In this document: one piece after another, positions 1 to 6,113 of the stretch | Position numbering within the stretch: the stretch's first letter is position 1 | Layout: every line of letters starts with the position of its first letter | Assembly (NCBI GenBank): GCA_001751085.1 | Contig: MAXP01000142.1 | Location: forward strand, 1 to 9,716 | Length of the DNA stretch: 9,716 nt | Reading direction: 5' to 3' | Source: Desulfobacterales bacterium C00003060 | GTDB lineage: Bacteria; Desulfobacterota; Desulfobacteria; Desulfobacterales; C00003060 | The notes under the pieces: generated by a model | Database searches by the model: none | The model's input: the letters and a program-made list of their open reading frames with translations, nothing else | What the model was told of the DNA's origin: nothing | Position numbers and translations under genes: made by a program

Positions 1-1
1 T

Positions 2-37
2 GTTGTCGAGGGGGCCATTGAGGAACTTCAGGGATGA
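2..37 (+). CDS. C-terminal tail of an upstream gene (partial)
   Basis: An open frame enters from the left edge and ends at a TGA at 35-37. The visible residues are VVEGAIEELQG. The stop overlaps the ATG of the chorismate mutase-shikimate dehydrogenase gene as ATGA (34-37), which is typical of translationally coupled genes. The tail is too short to identify. An earlier shikimate-pathway enzyme (DAHP-type synthase, dehydroquinate synthase or dehydroquinate dehydratase) would fit the context, but this is only inference. Confidence 0.55.
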   Translation, partial: VVEGAIEELQG

Positions 38-1161
38 GTAATGATTCTTTAAAAAGGCTTCGGCACAGGATAGAAGACCTGGATGTTCAACTCCTTAAAC
101 TTCTAAGCGACCGCGCAGCGATTTCTGTCCAGATCGGCAATCTCAAGGCCAGGAACGGCCTGAGTATCTATGACCAAGGTCGTGAAGATGCCATATACAG
201 ACATCTGGCCCAATACAACAAGGGACCGCTGACAACCTCAGAGATTAACAGGATATTTGGCGAGATTATTTCGGTTTCGAGAAAGCTGCAGGCCCATATG
301 GCCTCCGATGACCGTGAACAGTTGGCTGCTGACAGCGACACAAGCACGCTTGGCGTGAACACATCACTTTATGGTCTTCTTGGAAACCCTGTTGCACAGA
401 GCATGAGTCCCCTTATGCACAATGCCGCATTCCGGATCCTTGGCATTGATGCCATCTACTTGCCTTTTGAAGTGAATGATCTGCGGGGCGCTTTAGCCGG
501 GGTAAGGTCACTCAGAATACAAGGCGCAAGTGTTACCCATCCATTCAAGACAAGCATCCTGGGATTAATAGATGAAATAGATGTCACAGCCAGAGAGGTT
601 GGGGCTGTGAATACCATTGTCTTTGAGGGAGACTCAATTCGTGGCCTCAACACGGACTGGATAGGAGCTGTCAGGTGCATAGAGGGATTACTCCCTGTCA
701 AGGATAACCGTTTTGTGGTTATTGGTGCAGGTGGTGCAGCAAGGGCTGTGGTCTTTGGCATTACGCGTCAAGGGGGAAAGGTGACTCTTGTCAACAGAAC
801 AAAGGACAATGGACTCGCACTGGCCAAAGGATTTGACTTGCCTTTTGCACCCCTATCCGAGATTGAGGGCCTTAGCGGAGACTGTCTGATCAATACCACC
901 CCTGTGGGAATGTACCCCAATGTGGGGAAGACGCCGGTACCCAAAGGCGTGTTGGGCCGTTACAAGGCTGTGGTGGACATTATTTACAATCCGTTTAGAA
1001 CAAGGCTTTTGAAGGATGCAGAAGCTGAAGGGTGCCAGGTCACAAATGGCCTTGACATGTTCCTTTTTCAGGGTGCTGAACAGTTTAGGATCTGGACGGG
1101 GAAAGAGCCTCCTGTGGGGCCCATGAGAGACGTGGTCGTTGAGGCGCTCAACCAAATATGA
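34..1161 (+). CDS. aroE: Bifunctional chorismate mutase / shikimate dehydrogenase
   Basis: A two-enzyme fusion of 375 residues. Residues 1-87 form an AroQ-type chorismate mutase (chorismate to prephenate). Aligned by eye to the E. coli P-protein mutase, the active-site residues are present as R10, R27, K38, D47, R50, E51 and Q86. After a linker of about 20 residues, residues 110-375 form a shikimate dehydrogenase (NADPH reduction of 3-dehydroshikimate). It shows the shikimate-binding SMSPLMHN segment (123-130), catalytic Lys172 in VTHPFK, Asp208 in GLNTD, the NADP loop GAGGAARA (231-238), an NRT motif (254-256) that favours NADP, and Gln346 in FQGAEQ. The ATG at 34 sits at the natural start of the mutase helix and overlaps the upstream stop; AGGA at 21-24 may be a weak ribosome binding site. 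The two activities are not consecutive: three aro enzymes, all encoded just downstream, act between them. The product is cytosolic. Family assignment is secure; whether both domains are active is inferred from the residues. Confidence 0.95.
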   Translation: MSNDSLKRLRHRIEDLDVQLLKLLSDRAAISVQIGNLKARNGLSIYDQGREDAIYRHLAQYNKGPLTTSEINRIFGEIISVSRKLQAHMASDDREQLAADSDTSTLGVNTSLYGLLGNPVAQSMSPLMHNAAFRILGIDAIYLPFEVNDLRGALAGVRSLRIQGASVTHPFKTSILGLIDEIDVTAREVGAVNTIVFEGDSIRGLNTDWIGAVRCIEGLLPVKDNRFVVIGAGGAARAVVFGITRQGGKVTLVNRTKDNGLALAKGFDLPFAPLSEIEGLSGDCLINTTPVGMYPNVGKTPVPKGVLGRYKAVVDIIYNPFRTRLLKDAEAEGCQVTNGLDMFLFQGAEQFRIWTGKEPPVGPMRDVVVEALNQI

Positions 1162-2423
1162 GACGAATCAAGCCCATAAAGGGGATTAATGCGGTGATCC
1201 GCGTCCCTGGTTCAAAAAGCTATACCCAAAGGGCCCTGATCGCTTCTGCGCTTGCCGGCGGCAGATCTGTCATAAGAGATGCCCTAATCTCAGAGGATAC
1301 CGGTCACCTGATAAAGGCCCTGTGTTTGCTGGGTGCCGACATAGTTGAGAAGGAGCATCATGATCTTGTGGTCGAGGGGACTGGTGGCAAACTGGTTGCG
1401 CCCGCTTCGGCCCTTTATCTCGGAAACAACGGGACCGGACTCCGGTTTCTCGCCGGCACGGTTTCTTTGGGGCATGGCACCTTTGTGCTTGATGGCAACG
1501 CCCGCATGCGGCAAAGGCCTATCCAGCCCCTTGTTGATGCCCTAAACAAGATGGGGGTTATGGCTCGGTGCATTGAAGCAAATGGGTGCCCCCCTGTGGA
1601 GGTCCGGGCAAGAGGGCTTCCAGGTGGCAAGACACGCCTGGAAGGAGGACTCAGCAGCCAGTATCTATCATCCCTCCTTTTGGCCGCACCTTATGCTGAA
1701 AGAGATACGGAGATCGAGGTCCTCACGCGCCTTCCTTCTTGGCCGTATATAAAGCTGACACTGGATGTGATGGCGCATTTTGGAGTGGAGGTCTCAGTCC
1801 TGGAACGCGGTTTTTTTTGCGTTGAGGGCCTTCAAACCTATAACCCAAGAGAGTATGTTGTAGAGGGCGATGCCTCAAGTGCTACCTATTTTATGGCTGC
1901 TGCCGCCATCCTTGGCCAGACCGTAAAGATACCTAATATCAATGCCGGCTCCCTTCAGGGGGATTTGCGTTTCTTGGACATCCTGGAGGCCATGGGATGC
2001 AAGGTGTCAACATCGGGAGAAGGGGTTCAGGTAACCGGGCCGTTGTCCAACCATGAAGAGCTTTCTTTTGATTTGAACGACGTGCCGGACATGGTTCCAG
2101 CGCTTGCTGTGGTCTCTGCCTTCAGGAAAGGAAAGACCGTCCTGAAAAACATAGGGCATCTCCGGGTTAAGGAATCGGATAGGGTTGCCGCCCTGACGCA
2201 TGAACTTAAGAAGATCGGCGCACGGGCTGACGAAAAAGCAGAAGAGATGACCGTTCAGGGGATCGCTGCCCATGGAGCCGAGATAGAGTGCTACAATGAC
2301 CACCGGATCGCCATGAGCTTTGCCATAGCAGGGCTGGCCATAGAAGGCATTTCAATAAAGGATCCGGATTGTGTCAAGAAATCGTTTCCGGATTTTTGGG
2401 AAAAACTGGAATCCCTTGGTTAG
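1158..2423 (+). CDS. aroA: 3-phosphoshikimate 1-carboxyvinyltransferase (EPSP synthase)
   Basis: Transfers the enolpyruvyl group of PEP to shikimate-3-phosphate, the sixth step of the shikimate pathway, in the cytosol. The 421 residues match the usual length. Visible motifs are PGSKS (17-21), the NNGTGLR loop (90-96, equivalent to NAGTAMR in E. coli), the GGLSSQYLSSLLLAAP helix (163-178), DVPDM with the likely catalytic Asp311, LRVKESDR with Lys338 and Glu339 (335-342), NDHRIAMS (380-387) and KKSFPDFW with Lys408 (407-414). The ATG overlaps the preceding stop as ATGA, so translation is probably coupled to the fusion gene; no strong separate ribosome binding site is seen. In the PEP-binding loop the Gly and Thr corresponding to E. 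coli G96 and T97 are kept, but the position of P101 is Phe. A run of eight T at 1811-1818 lies inside the gene without breaking the frame. Confidence 0.96.
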   Translation: MRRIKPIKGINAVIRVPGSKSYTQRALIASALAGGRSVIRDALISEDTGHLIKALCLLGADIVEKEHHDLVVEGTGGKLVAPASALYLGNNGTGLRFLAGTVSLGHGTFVLDGNARMRQRPIQPLVDALNKMGVMARCIEANGCPPVEVRARGLPGGKTRLEGGLSSQYLSSLLLAAPYAERDTEIEVLTRLPSWPYIKLTLDVMAHFGVEVSVLERGFFCVEGLQTYNPREYVVEGDASSATYFMAAAAILGQTVKIPNINAGSLQGDLRFLDILEAMGCKVSTSGEGVQVTGPLSNHEELSFDLNDVPDMVPALAVVSAFRKGKTVLKNIGHLRVKESDRVAALTHELKKIGARADEKAEEMTVQGIAAHGAEIECYNDHRIAMSFAIAGLAIEGISIKDPDCVKKSFPDFWEKLESLG

Positions 2424-2426
2424 ATT

Positions 2427-2432
2427 GGGGAG
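2427..2432 (+). promoter_or_regulatory. Ribosome binding site of aroK
   Basis: GGGGAG lies 6 nt before the GTG at 2439. It supports that GTG as the start, which places the P-loop at residue 7 as expected for shikimate kinases. No in-frame ATG competes here. Confidence 0.65.
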
Positions 2433-2438
2433 TAGGGT

Positions 2439-2996
2439 GTGAATGTCGTCCTGATTGGATATAGGTGTACAGGCAAGACATCCGTGGGGATAGCCCTTTC
2501 CAAGATGCTTGGGAAGGGTTTTTGTGACACGGATGACTACATCGAAGAAAAGGTCAAAAGGCCGATTAGCGATATGGTGGCAAAGGAAGGTTGGGCCTTT
2601 TTTCGGGCAAAGGAAAAAGAGGCGATCCGTGAGGTGTCGTCCTTTCAGAATTGCGTGATTGCTGCGGGCGGGGGCACGATTCTGGATAATGAAAACGTCA
2701 AGAATCTCAAAAAAAATGGAGTCGTCGTTTTGCTTGAGGCCACAACTCAGATCATCCATGAACGAATGCGTTGTGATAAGAGGACCGACCAGCAAAGACC
2801 AAGCCTGACCGGAAAAGACCCTTTCAAGGAAATAGAAGACGTTTTGGAATTCAGGAGACCTTTTTACAGAGGGGCCATGGATTTTTCTGTGGATACGACA
2901 TCTAAAAGCATTGACCGGATTCTTGATGAAATTCTCCGGAAACTGAGAGACCATGAGGGGATAGATGGCAGGAAACACATTCGGACAGGCCTTTAG
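2439..2996 (+). CDS. aroK: Shikimate kinase
   Basis: ATP-dependent phosphorylation of shikimate at the 3-hydroxyl, in the cytosol, feeding aroA. The protein has 185 residues with a GTG start preceded by GGGGAG. Walker A is G7-YRCTGK-T14. DTDD (30-33) holds the shikimate-binding aspartates, and Arg56 in FFRAKE is the likely shikimate-contacting arginine. GGGT (77-80) follows as the Walker B-like glycine stretch, and RPSL (120-123) fits the lid region. RRPFYRG (139-145) carries the C-terminal arginine expected near the active site. The last eleven or so codons run into aroC, so the tail extends slightly beyond the usual family end. The gene sits 15 nt after aroA and shares 32 nt with aroC. A run of eight A occurs at 2709-2716. 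Assigning aroK rather than aroL is by convention, since the two isozymes cannot be told apart here. Confidence 0.94.
   Translation: MNVVLIGYRCTGKTSVGIALSKMLGKGFCDTDDYIEEKVKRPISDMVAKEGWAFFRAKEKEAIREVSSFQNCVIAAGGGTILDNENVKNLKKNGVVVLLEATTQIIHERMRCDKRTDQQRPSLTGKDPFKEIEDVLEFRRPFYRGAMDFSVDTTSKSIDRILDEILRKLRDHEGIDGRKHIRTGL
2955..2960 (+). promoter_or_regulatory. Ribosome binding site of aroC inside aroK
   Basis: GAGGGG lies 4 nt before the ATG at 2965, within the 3' end of aroK. It supports the overlapping start, which is also required by the conserved chorismate synthase N-terminus (MAGNTFGQ). Confidence 0.65.
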
Positions 2997-4014
2997 GGTT
3001 ACCACGTGGGGTGAGTCCCACGGAAAGGCCCTGGGAGTGGTTATCGATGGATGCCCCCCCCGGTTGCCTCTGGCCGAACCTGATATTCAGGAGGCGTTGG
3101 ACAGAAGGAGACCGCAAGGGGCTGCCTCAAGTACGCCAAGGCGAGAACCTGACAAGGTAGAAATCCTTTCTGGTGTGTTTGAAGGAAGGACTACAGGAAC
3201 ACCTATCCTGCTCATTATTTATAACAAGGATGTGGACAGCAGGGCATATAAGGCGATTAAGGATGTCTTTAGGCCAGGCCATGGAGACATCACATACCAG
3301 AAAAAGTACGGGATGCGTGACTACAGAGGCGGTGGCAGGGCCTCGGGCAGAGAGACAGTGGCACGGGTTGCAGCAGGTGGTGTGGCAAGAACAGTTCTGG
3401 AGCAGGATGGTATCAAGGTAAGGGCCTATACCTTTGAGCTTGCGGGGATTAGAGTGCAGCAGGTGGACCTGGAGGCTGTAAATATGAACCCCTTTTTTGC
3501 TCCGGATTTGGATGCAGCAGAGCGGATGGGGGAAAGGATAAGGGAGATCAAGGCATCCGGCGACTCGGCAGGGGGAATCGTTGAGGTGCTGGTTGAGGGA
3601 TGTCCTCCTGGACTGGGGGAACCCGTTTTTGATAAGCTGGATGCGGACCTTGCAAAAGGTCTCATGAGTATTGGGGCTGTAAAGGCCGTTGAAATCGGAG
3701 TGGGTCTGGGGGCAGCGCGGTTACTCGGTTCTGAATGCAACGACGAGATCATGCCCAAAGGATTTGTGACAAACCGGTCCGGGGGAATTCTTGCAGGTAT
3801 CTCCAATGGCGACGAGATTGTTGTCAGAGCTGCGGTGAAGCCTATACCCTCGATCGAGATCGAACAAAAAACCATTGATATTCACTCAAGGCCTACGACC
3901 ATCTCTGTTAAAGGGCGGCATGACGTTTCTGCTATTCCGAGGATCGTACCAGTGTGTGAGGCCATGGTGAGGCTGGTGATTGCGGATCACTTGCTGAGGC
4001 AGAAGGCTCTATGA
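2965..4014 (+). CDS. aroC: Chorismate synthase
   Basis: Removes phosphate from EPSP to make chorismate, the last common aromatic precursor, using reduced FMN without net redox change. The 349 residues match the family. The N-terminus MAGNTFGQAFRVTTWGESHG is the hallmark, with His19 in GESHG. RPGHGDITYQKKYG is the second signature and carries the second conserved His. YRGGGRASGRETVARVAAG follows, then GDSAGG, the FMN-site segment RSGGILAGISNG, and GRHDVSAIPR near the C-terminus. It starts 32 nt before the aroK stop with its own ribosome binding site, so the two are probably co-expressed. Chorismate made here can be used by the mutase domain of the fusion encoded first in the cluster. A run of eight C (3054-3061) lies in the coding region with the frame intact. 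No stem-loop plus T-run terminator is visible after the stop. Confidence 0.97.
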   Translation: MAGNTFGQAFRVTTWGESHGKALGVVIDGCPPRLPLAEPDIQEALDRRRPQGAASSTPRREPDKVEILSGVFEGRTTGTPILLIIYNKDVDSRAYKAIKDVFRPGHGDITYQKKYGMRDYRGGGRASGRETVARVAAGGVARTVLEQDGIKVRAYTFELAGIRVQQVDLEAVNMNPFFAPDLDAAERMGERIREIKASGDSAGGIVEVLVEGCPPGLGEPVFDKLDADLAKGLMSIGAVKAVEIGVGLGAARLLGSECNDEIMPKGFVTNRSGGILAGISNGDEIVVRAAVKPIPSIEIEQKTIDIHSRPTTISVKGRHDVSAIPRIVPVCEAMVRLVIADHLLRQKAL

Positions 4015-4184
4015 TTCCGGACTCTCCTGCCTCGCCTGTCATGTACGAAATGGGCTTATCCCAAGCGGTCGGCAATGGCGGGCAGGTTTGTGGGGATGTG
4101 GAAGCGGTCGGTTTTCCTCTGCAAAACGTTCAAAAACTGGCGTATGGTGATGAAAATACAACCTTTGAACCCCTGAACCTTTGA
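4011..4184 (+). CDS. Possible small ORF (57 codons) coupled to aroC stop
   Basis: An ATG at 4011 overlaps the aroC stop as ATGA and opens a frame of 57 codons ending at TGA 4182-4184. AAGG at 4003-4006 is 4 nt upstream and could serve as a ribosome binding site. The product would begin MIPDSPASPVMYEMG. It has no transmembrane segment and no motif I recognise. Its last codons run through the phased GAAC repeat, and a 10-bp direct repeat lies within it, which argues that the stretch may be intergenic filler rather than a gene. The ATGA junction is the only positive sign. Confidence 0.2.
   Translation: MIPDSPASPVMYEMGLSQAVGNGGQVCGDVEAVGFPLQNVQKLAYGDENTTFEPLNL
4063..4111 (+). repeat. 10-bp direct repeat in the aroC-GTPase gap
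   Basis: AAGCGGTCGG occurs at 4063-4072 and again at 4102-4111, exact copies 39 bp apart. Function is unknown; it could be a chance duplication or a protein-binding pair. Confidence 0.45.
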
Positions 4185-4194
4185 ACCCGTGAAC
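4161..4194 (+). repeat. Short tandem repeat with GAAC every 8 bp
   Basis: Two 16-bp units, ACCTTTGAACCCCTGA (4161-4176) and ACCTTTGAACCCGTGA (4177-4192), differ at one base. The core GAAC recurs exactly every 8 bp, at 4167, 4175, 4183 and 4191. The array ends 3 bp before the palindrome at 4198. It is non-coding in appearance and lies just upstream of the dynamin-like genes. Confidence 0.75.
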
Positions 4195-4197
4195 GGT

Positions 4198-4211
4198 TAC
4201 CAATATTGGTA
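4198..4211. repeat. Perfect 14-bp palindrome upstream of the GTPase pair
   Basis: TACCAATATTGGTA is its own reverse complement. It ends 9 nt before the GTG start of the first dynamin-like gene and follows directly after the GAAC repeat array. It could be an operator for a dimeric regulator or a small hairpin near the start codon. No ribosome binding site is obvious between it and the GTG. Confidence 0.6.
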
Positions 4212-4220
4212 TGACATCCA

Positions 4221-6113
4221 GTGAGTGGAATAGTCGACAGCATCAAAGAGATCGGAATCCTTCCTGTCAGTATTTCCATAACTGCTCTCCTGATTATTCT
4301 GATAACCGTTTTCTTAATCATTAGAAGGAAGAAGTTTAAATCCGTAGTTCTTAAGGAAACTTGCGGAGTACATGCATTTCCTAAAACTACTCATGAGTTA
4401 ACGTTATATCTTAAAGACAACTTGGTTAAACTTCTCGAAGACATCGATGAAGAAAGATTTAAGCAAGCTCATGAGACCGTGGAGGGGTATCTAAAAACAA
4501 TAAGTGAGAACTTCCTACTTGTTGTGTTTGGTGAGTTTAATGCTGGAAAGTCCTCTTTCATAAATGCATTGTTAGGTGAGGAGATTTTGGCCACAGGGAT
4601 TGTTCCGACAACAGCAACTATTAACAGGATATGTTACGGTGATACTGCCAAACAGGAGATTGTCTTTAATGATGGCAGGACTCAGGTGGTTGAAGATAAA
4701 GAAGCCTTATTCTCATATCTGGTTGATGAGGAAAACTTAAAACGGATTGATTACGTTCGCACCTTCTATCCATCAAACAAACTTAGACATTTAGACATTA
4801 TAGATACACCAGGTCTGAATTCTGTTTTTACATATCATGAAGAAAGGGCGCTGGATTTTGTCCATAAGGCTGATGGAGTACTCTGGTTATTTCATCCTCA
4901 TCAAGGTGGGAGTCAATCTGAGAAGGAGTACCTACAGGGCATTAAAGACTACGGGAAGCATATCATCGGAATTATGAGTCATAAGGATACGATCAAATCA
5001 GACGAGGATATTAGCAGATTGAAGGATTTCATAGTTGACAATTTCGGGGACTTCATTGATCAACTCTTCACAATCTCTTCTCGACAGGCACTTCAGTCTA
5101 CTATATCAGGGGACGAAAGAGGCTATGTGGAGAGCGGTATTGGCGAAACGGAGGAGTATCTCACACAAAACATCTTTGATAGAACTAAGAGAGCCAAGAT
5201 TGAATCAGTAATCCTCTCTTCACAAAAAAGTGCATCACATGTGTCTATGGTAATGGGCCGGGAACTTGAGCAATTAAACGAGACCAAAGAATTTTGGGAT
5301 TGCATTGCCGGGATTATAGCTCAGGAAGATTCCTCAATAAACAGGGACATACACCGTCGCGTCTTAAGGAATTTGCAGTTCTATTTTGAACAACCACGTG
5401 CGTTTGCCCGCCAGGAAATCGAGAAGGTGTTTTCATGCAAGGAAAAGTTTTTCGCCTGTTTTCGGAGAAAACGAGACTTCACTTTTTCCCTAAATAACGA
5501 GTTTTGGGAAACGTTGGACACAGGGGGTCTTGAATCGTCAATCGGTGCAATTATAGAGCACATAAAACAACGCAGACATGAAATCCTTAAGAGGGTTGAA
5601 ATGGAATTGATCATAGAAAACGAAAAGAGAAAGAAGTCTGGACAAGAACTTCTTGGTATTGAAAATAACAGGTTAGCAGAGGAAATACACGATCAATCTC
5701 CTTTTGAGAATAATGAGGAGAACCTTGCTCAAACATTTCTTCAGGAGGACGTTCCAAGGGTCTTTTCTGCTCATATATCTTTTGCGGAACTCTATGGAAC
5801 CAGGGGGAAATGTTTTTCACAAGCAAAGGCCGAACTTGAAAGAATGGTATTCGGATCCATTTTGGACAGGCAAAAGATGTTGTTTAGGCATATAATGAAC
5901 AGGTTGATTAGAATGAACGAGAAAGTAAATAACAGGTTAGTACAATACTTGTCAGCATGTATTTTGCGAGGCAGTAGTGATCCTGACGAATTCAGAGACA
6001 TGATGAGTTTATTGGAAAGACAGAAAAAGGGAATTGATGATGTAGTAGATAATCTCAAGCGCCTGTGCGTGTGTGGTAATCTCGGCGATGAAAGCAGTGT
6101 CAATGTCAATTGA
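4221..6113 (+). CDS. Dynamin-like GTPase with N-terminal membrane anchor
   Basis: A 630-residue dynamin-superfamily GTPase. An N-terminal transmembrane helix (about residues 11-34, IGILPVSISITALLIILITV onward) is followed by the basic stretch RRKKFK, predicting one anchor with the bulk in the cytoplasm. The G domain has a P-loop GEFNAGKSS (104-112), switch-I Thr131 in PTTA, and DTPG (195-198) followed by LNSVFTYHEE and HKAD. At the G4 position the sequence is SHKD (253-256), not the usual NKxD; the Asp is kept. The remaining 300 or so residues look largely helical and carry no second transmembrane hairpin. GTG at 4221 is the first possible start, because a TGA sits in frame at 4212, and it keeps the anchor intact; the ribosome binding site is poor. 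It overlaps the second GTPase gene, suggesting a two-subunit membrane-remodelling system like other paired bacterial dynamins. Substrate membrane and role are unknown. Base composition is AT-richer than the aro genes. Confidence 0.85.
   Translation: MSGIVDSIKEIGILPVSISITALLIILITVFLIIRRKKFKSVVLKETCGVHAFPKTTHELTLYLKDNLVKLLEDIDEERFKQAHETVEGYLKTISENFLLVVFGEFNAGKSSFINALLGEEILATGIVPTTATINRICYGDTAKQEIVFNDGRTQVVEDKEALFSYLVDEENLKRIDYVRTFYPSNKLRHLDIIDTPGLNSVFTYHEERALDFVHKADGVLWLFHPHQGGSQSEKEYLQGIKDYGKHIIGIMSHKDTIKSDEDISRLKDFIVDNFGDFIDQLFTISSRQALQSTISGDERGYVESGIGETEEYLTQNIFDRTKRAKIESVILSSQKSASHVSMVMGRELEQLNETKEFWDCIAGIIAQEDSSINRDIHRRVLRNLQFYFEQPRAFARQEIEKVFSCKEKFFACFRRKRDFTFSLNNEFWETLDTGGLESSIGAIIEHIKQRRHEILKRVEMELIIENEKRKKSGQELLGIENNRLAEEIHDQSPFENNEENLAQTFLQEDVPRVFSAHISFAELYGTRGKCFSQAKAELERMVFGSILDRQKMLFRHIMNRLIRMNEKVNNRLVQYLSACILRGSSDPDEFRDMMSLLERQKKGIDDVVDNLKRLCVCGNLGDESSVNVN

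Noticed and set aside
456..761. Minus-strand open frame inside the shikimate dehydrogenase region
   Set aside because: It is opposite conserved enzyme motifs, with biased low-information composition and no ribosome binding site; a shadow frame.
2352..3005. 217-codon open frame on the minus strand opposite aroK
   Set aside because: The plus strand carries complete shikimate kinase motifs with a ribosome binding site; the antisense product has no recognisable domain and is a shadow.
4161..4194. The GAAC repeats as a CRISPR array
   Set aside because: Units are 8-16 bp with no spacers and no cas genes are present.
4181..4209. TTGAAC/TATTGG as a promoter for the GTPase operon
   Set aside because: The -35 copy is one of the phased GAAC repeats and the -10 matches only half the consensus, so it is not distinguishable from chance.
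4211..4213. ATG at 4211 as the start of the first GTPase
   Set aside because: It is in a different frame from the GTPase; the first usable in-frame start is GTG at 4221, because TGA at 4212 closes the frame upstream.
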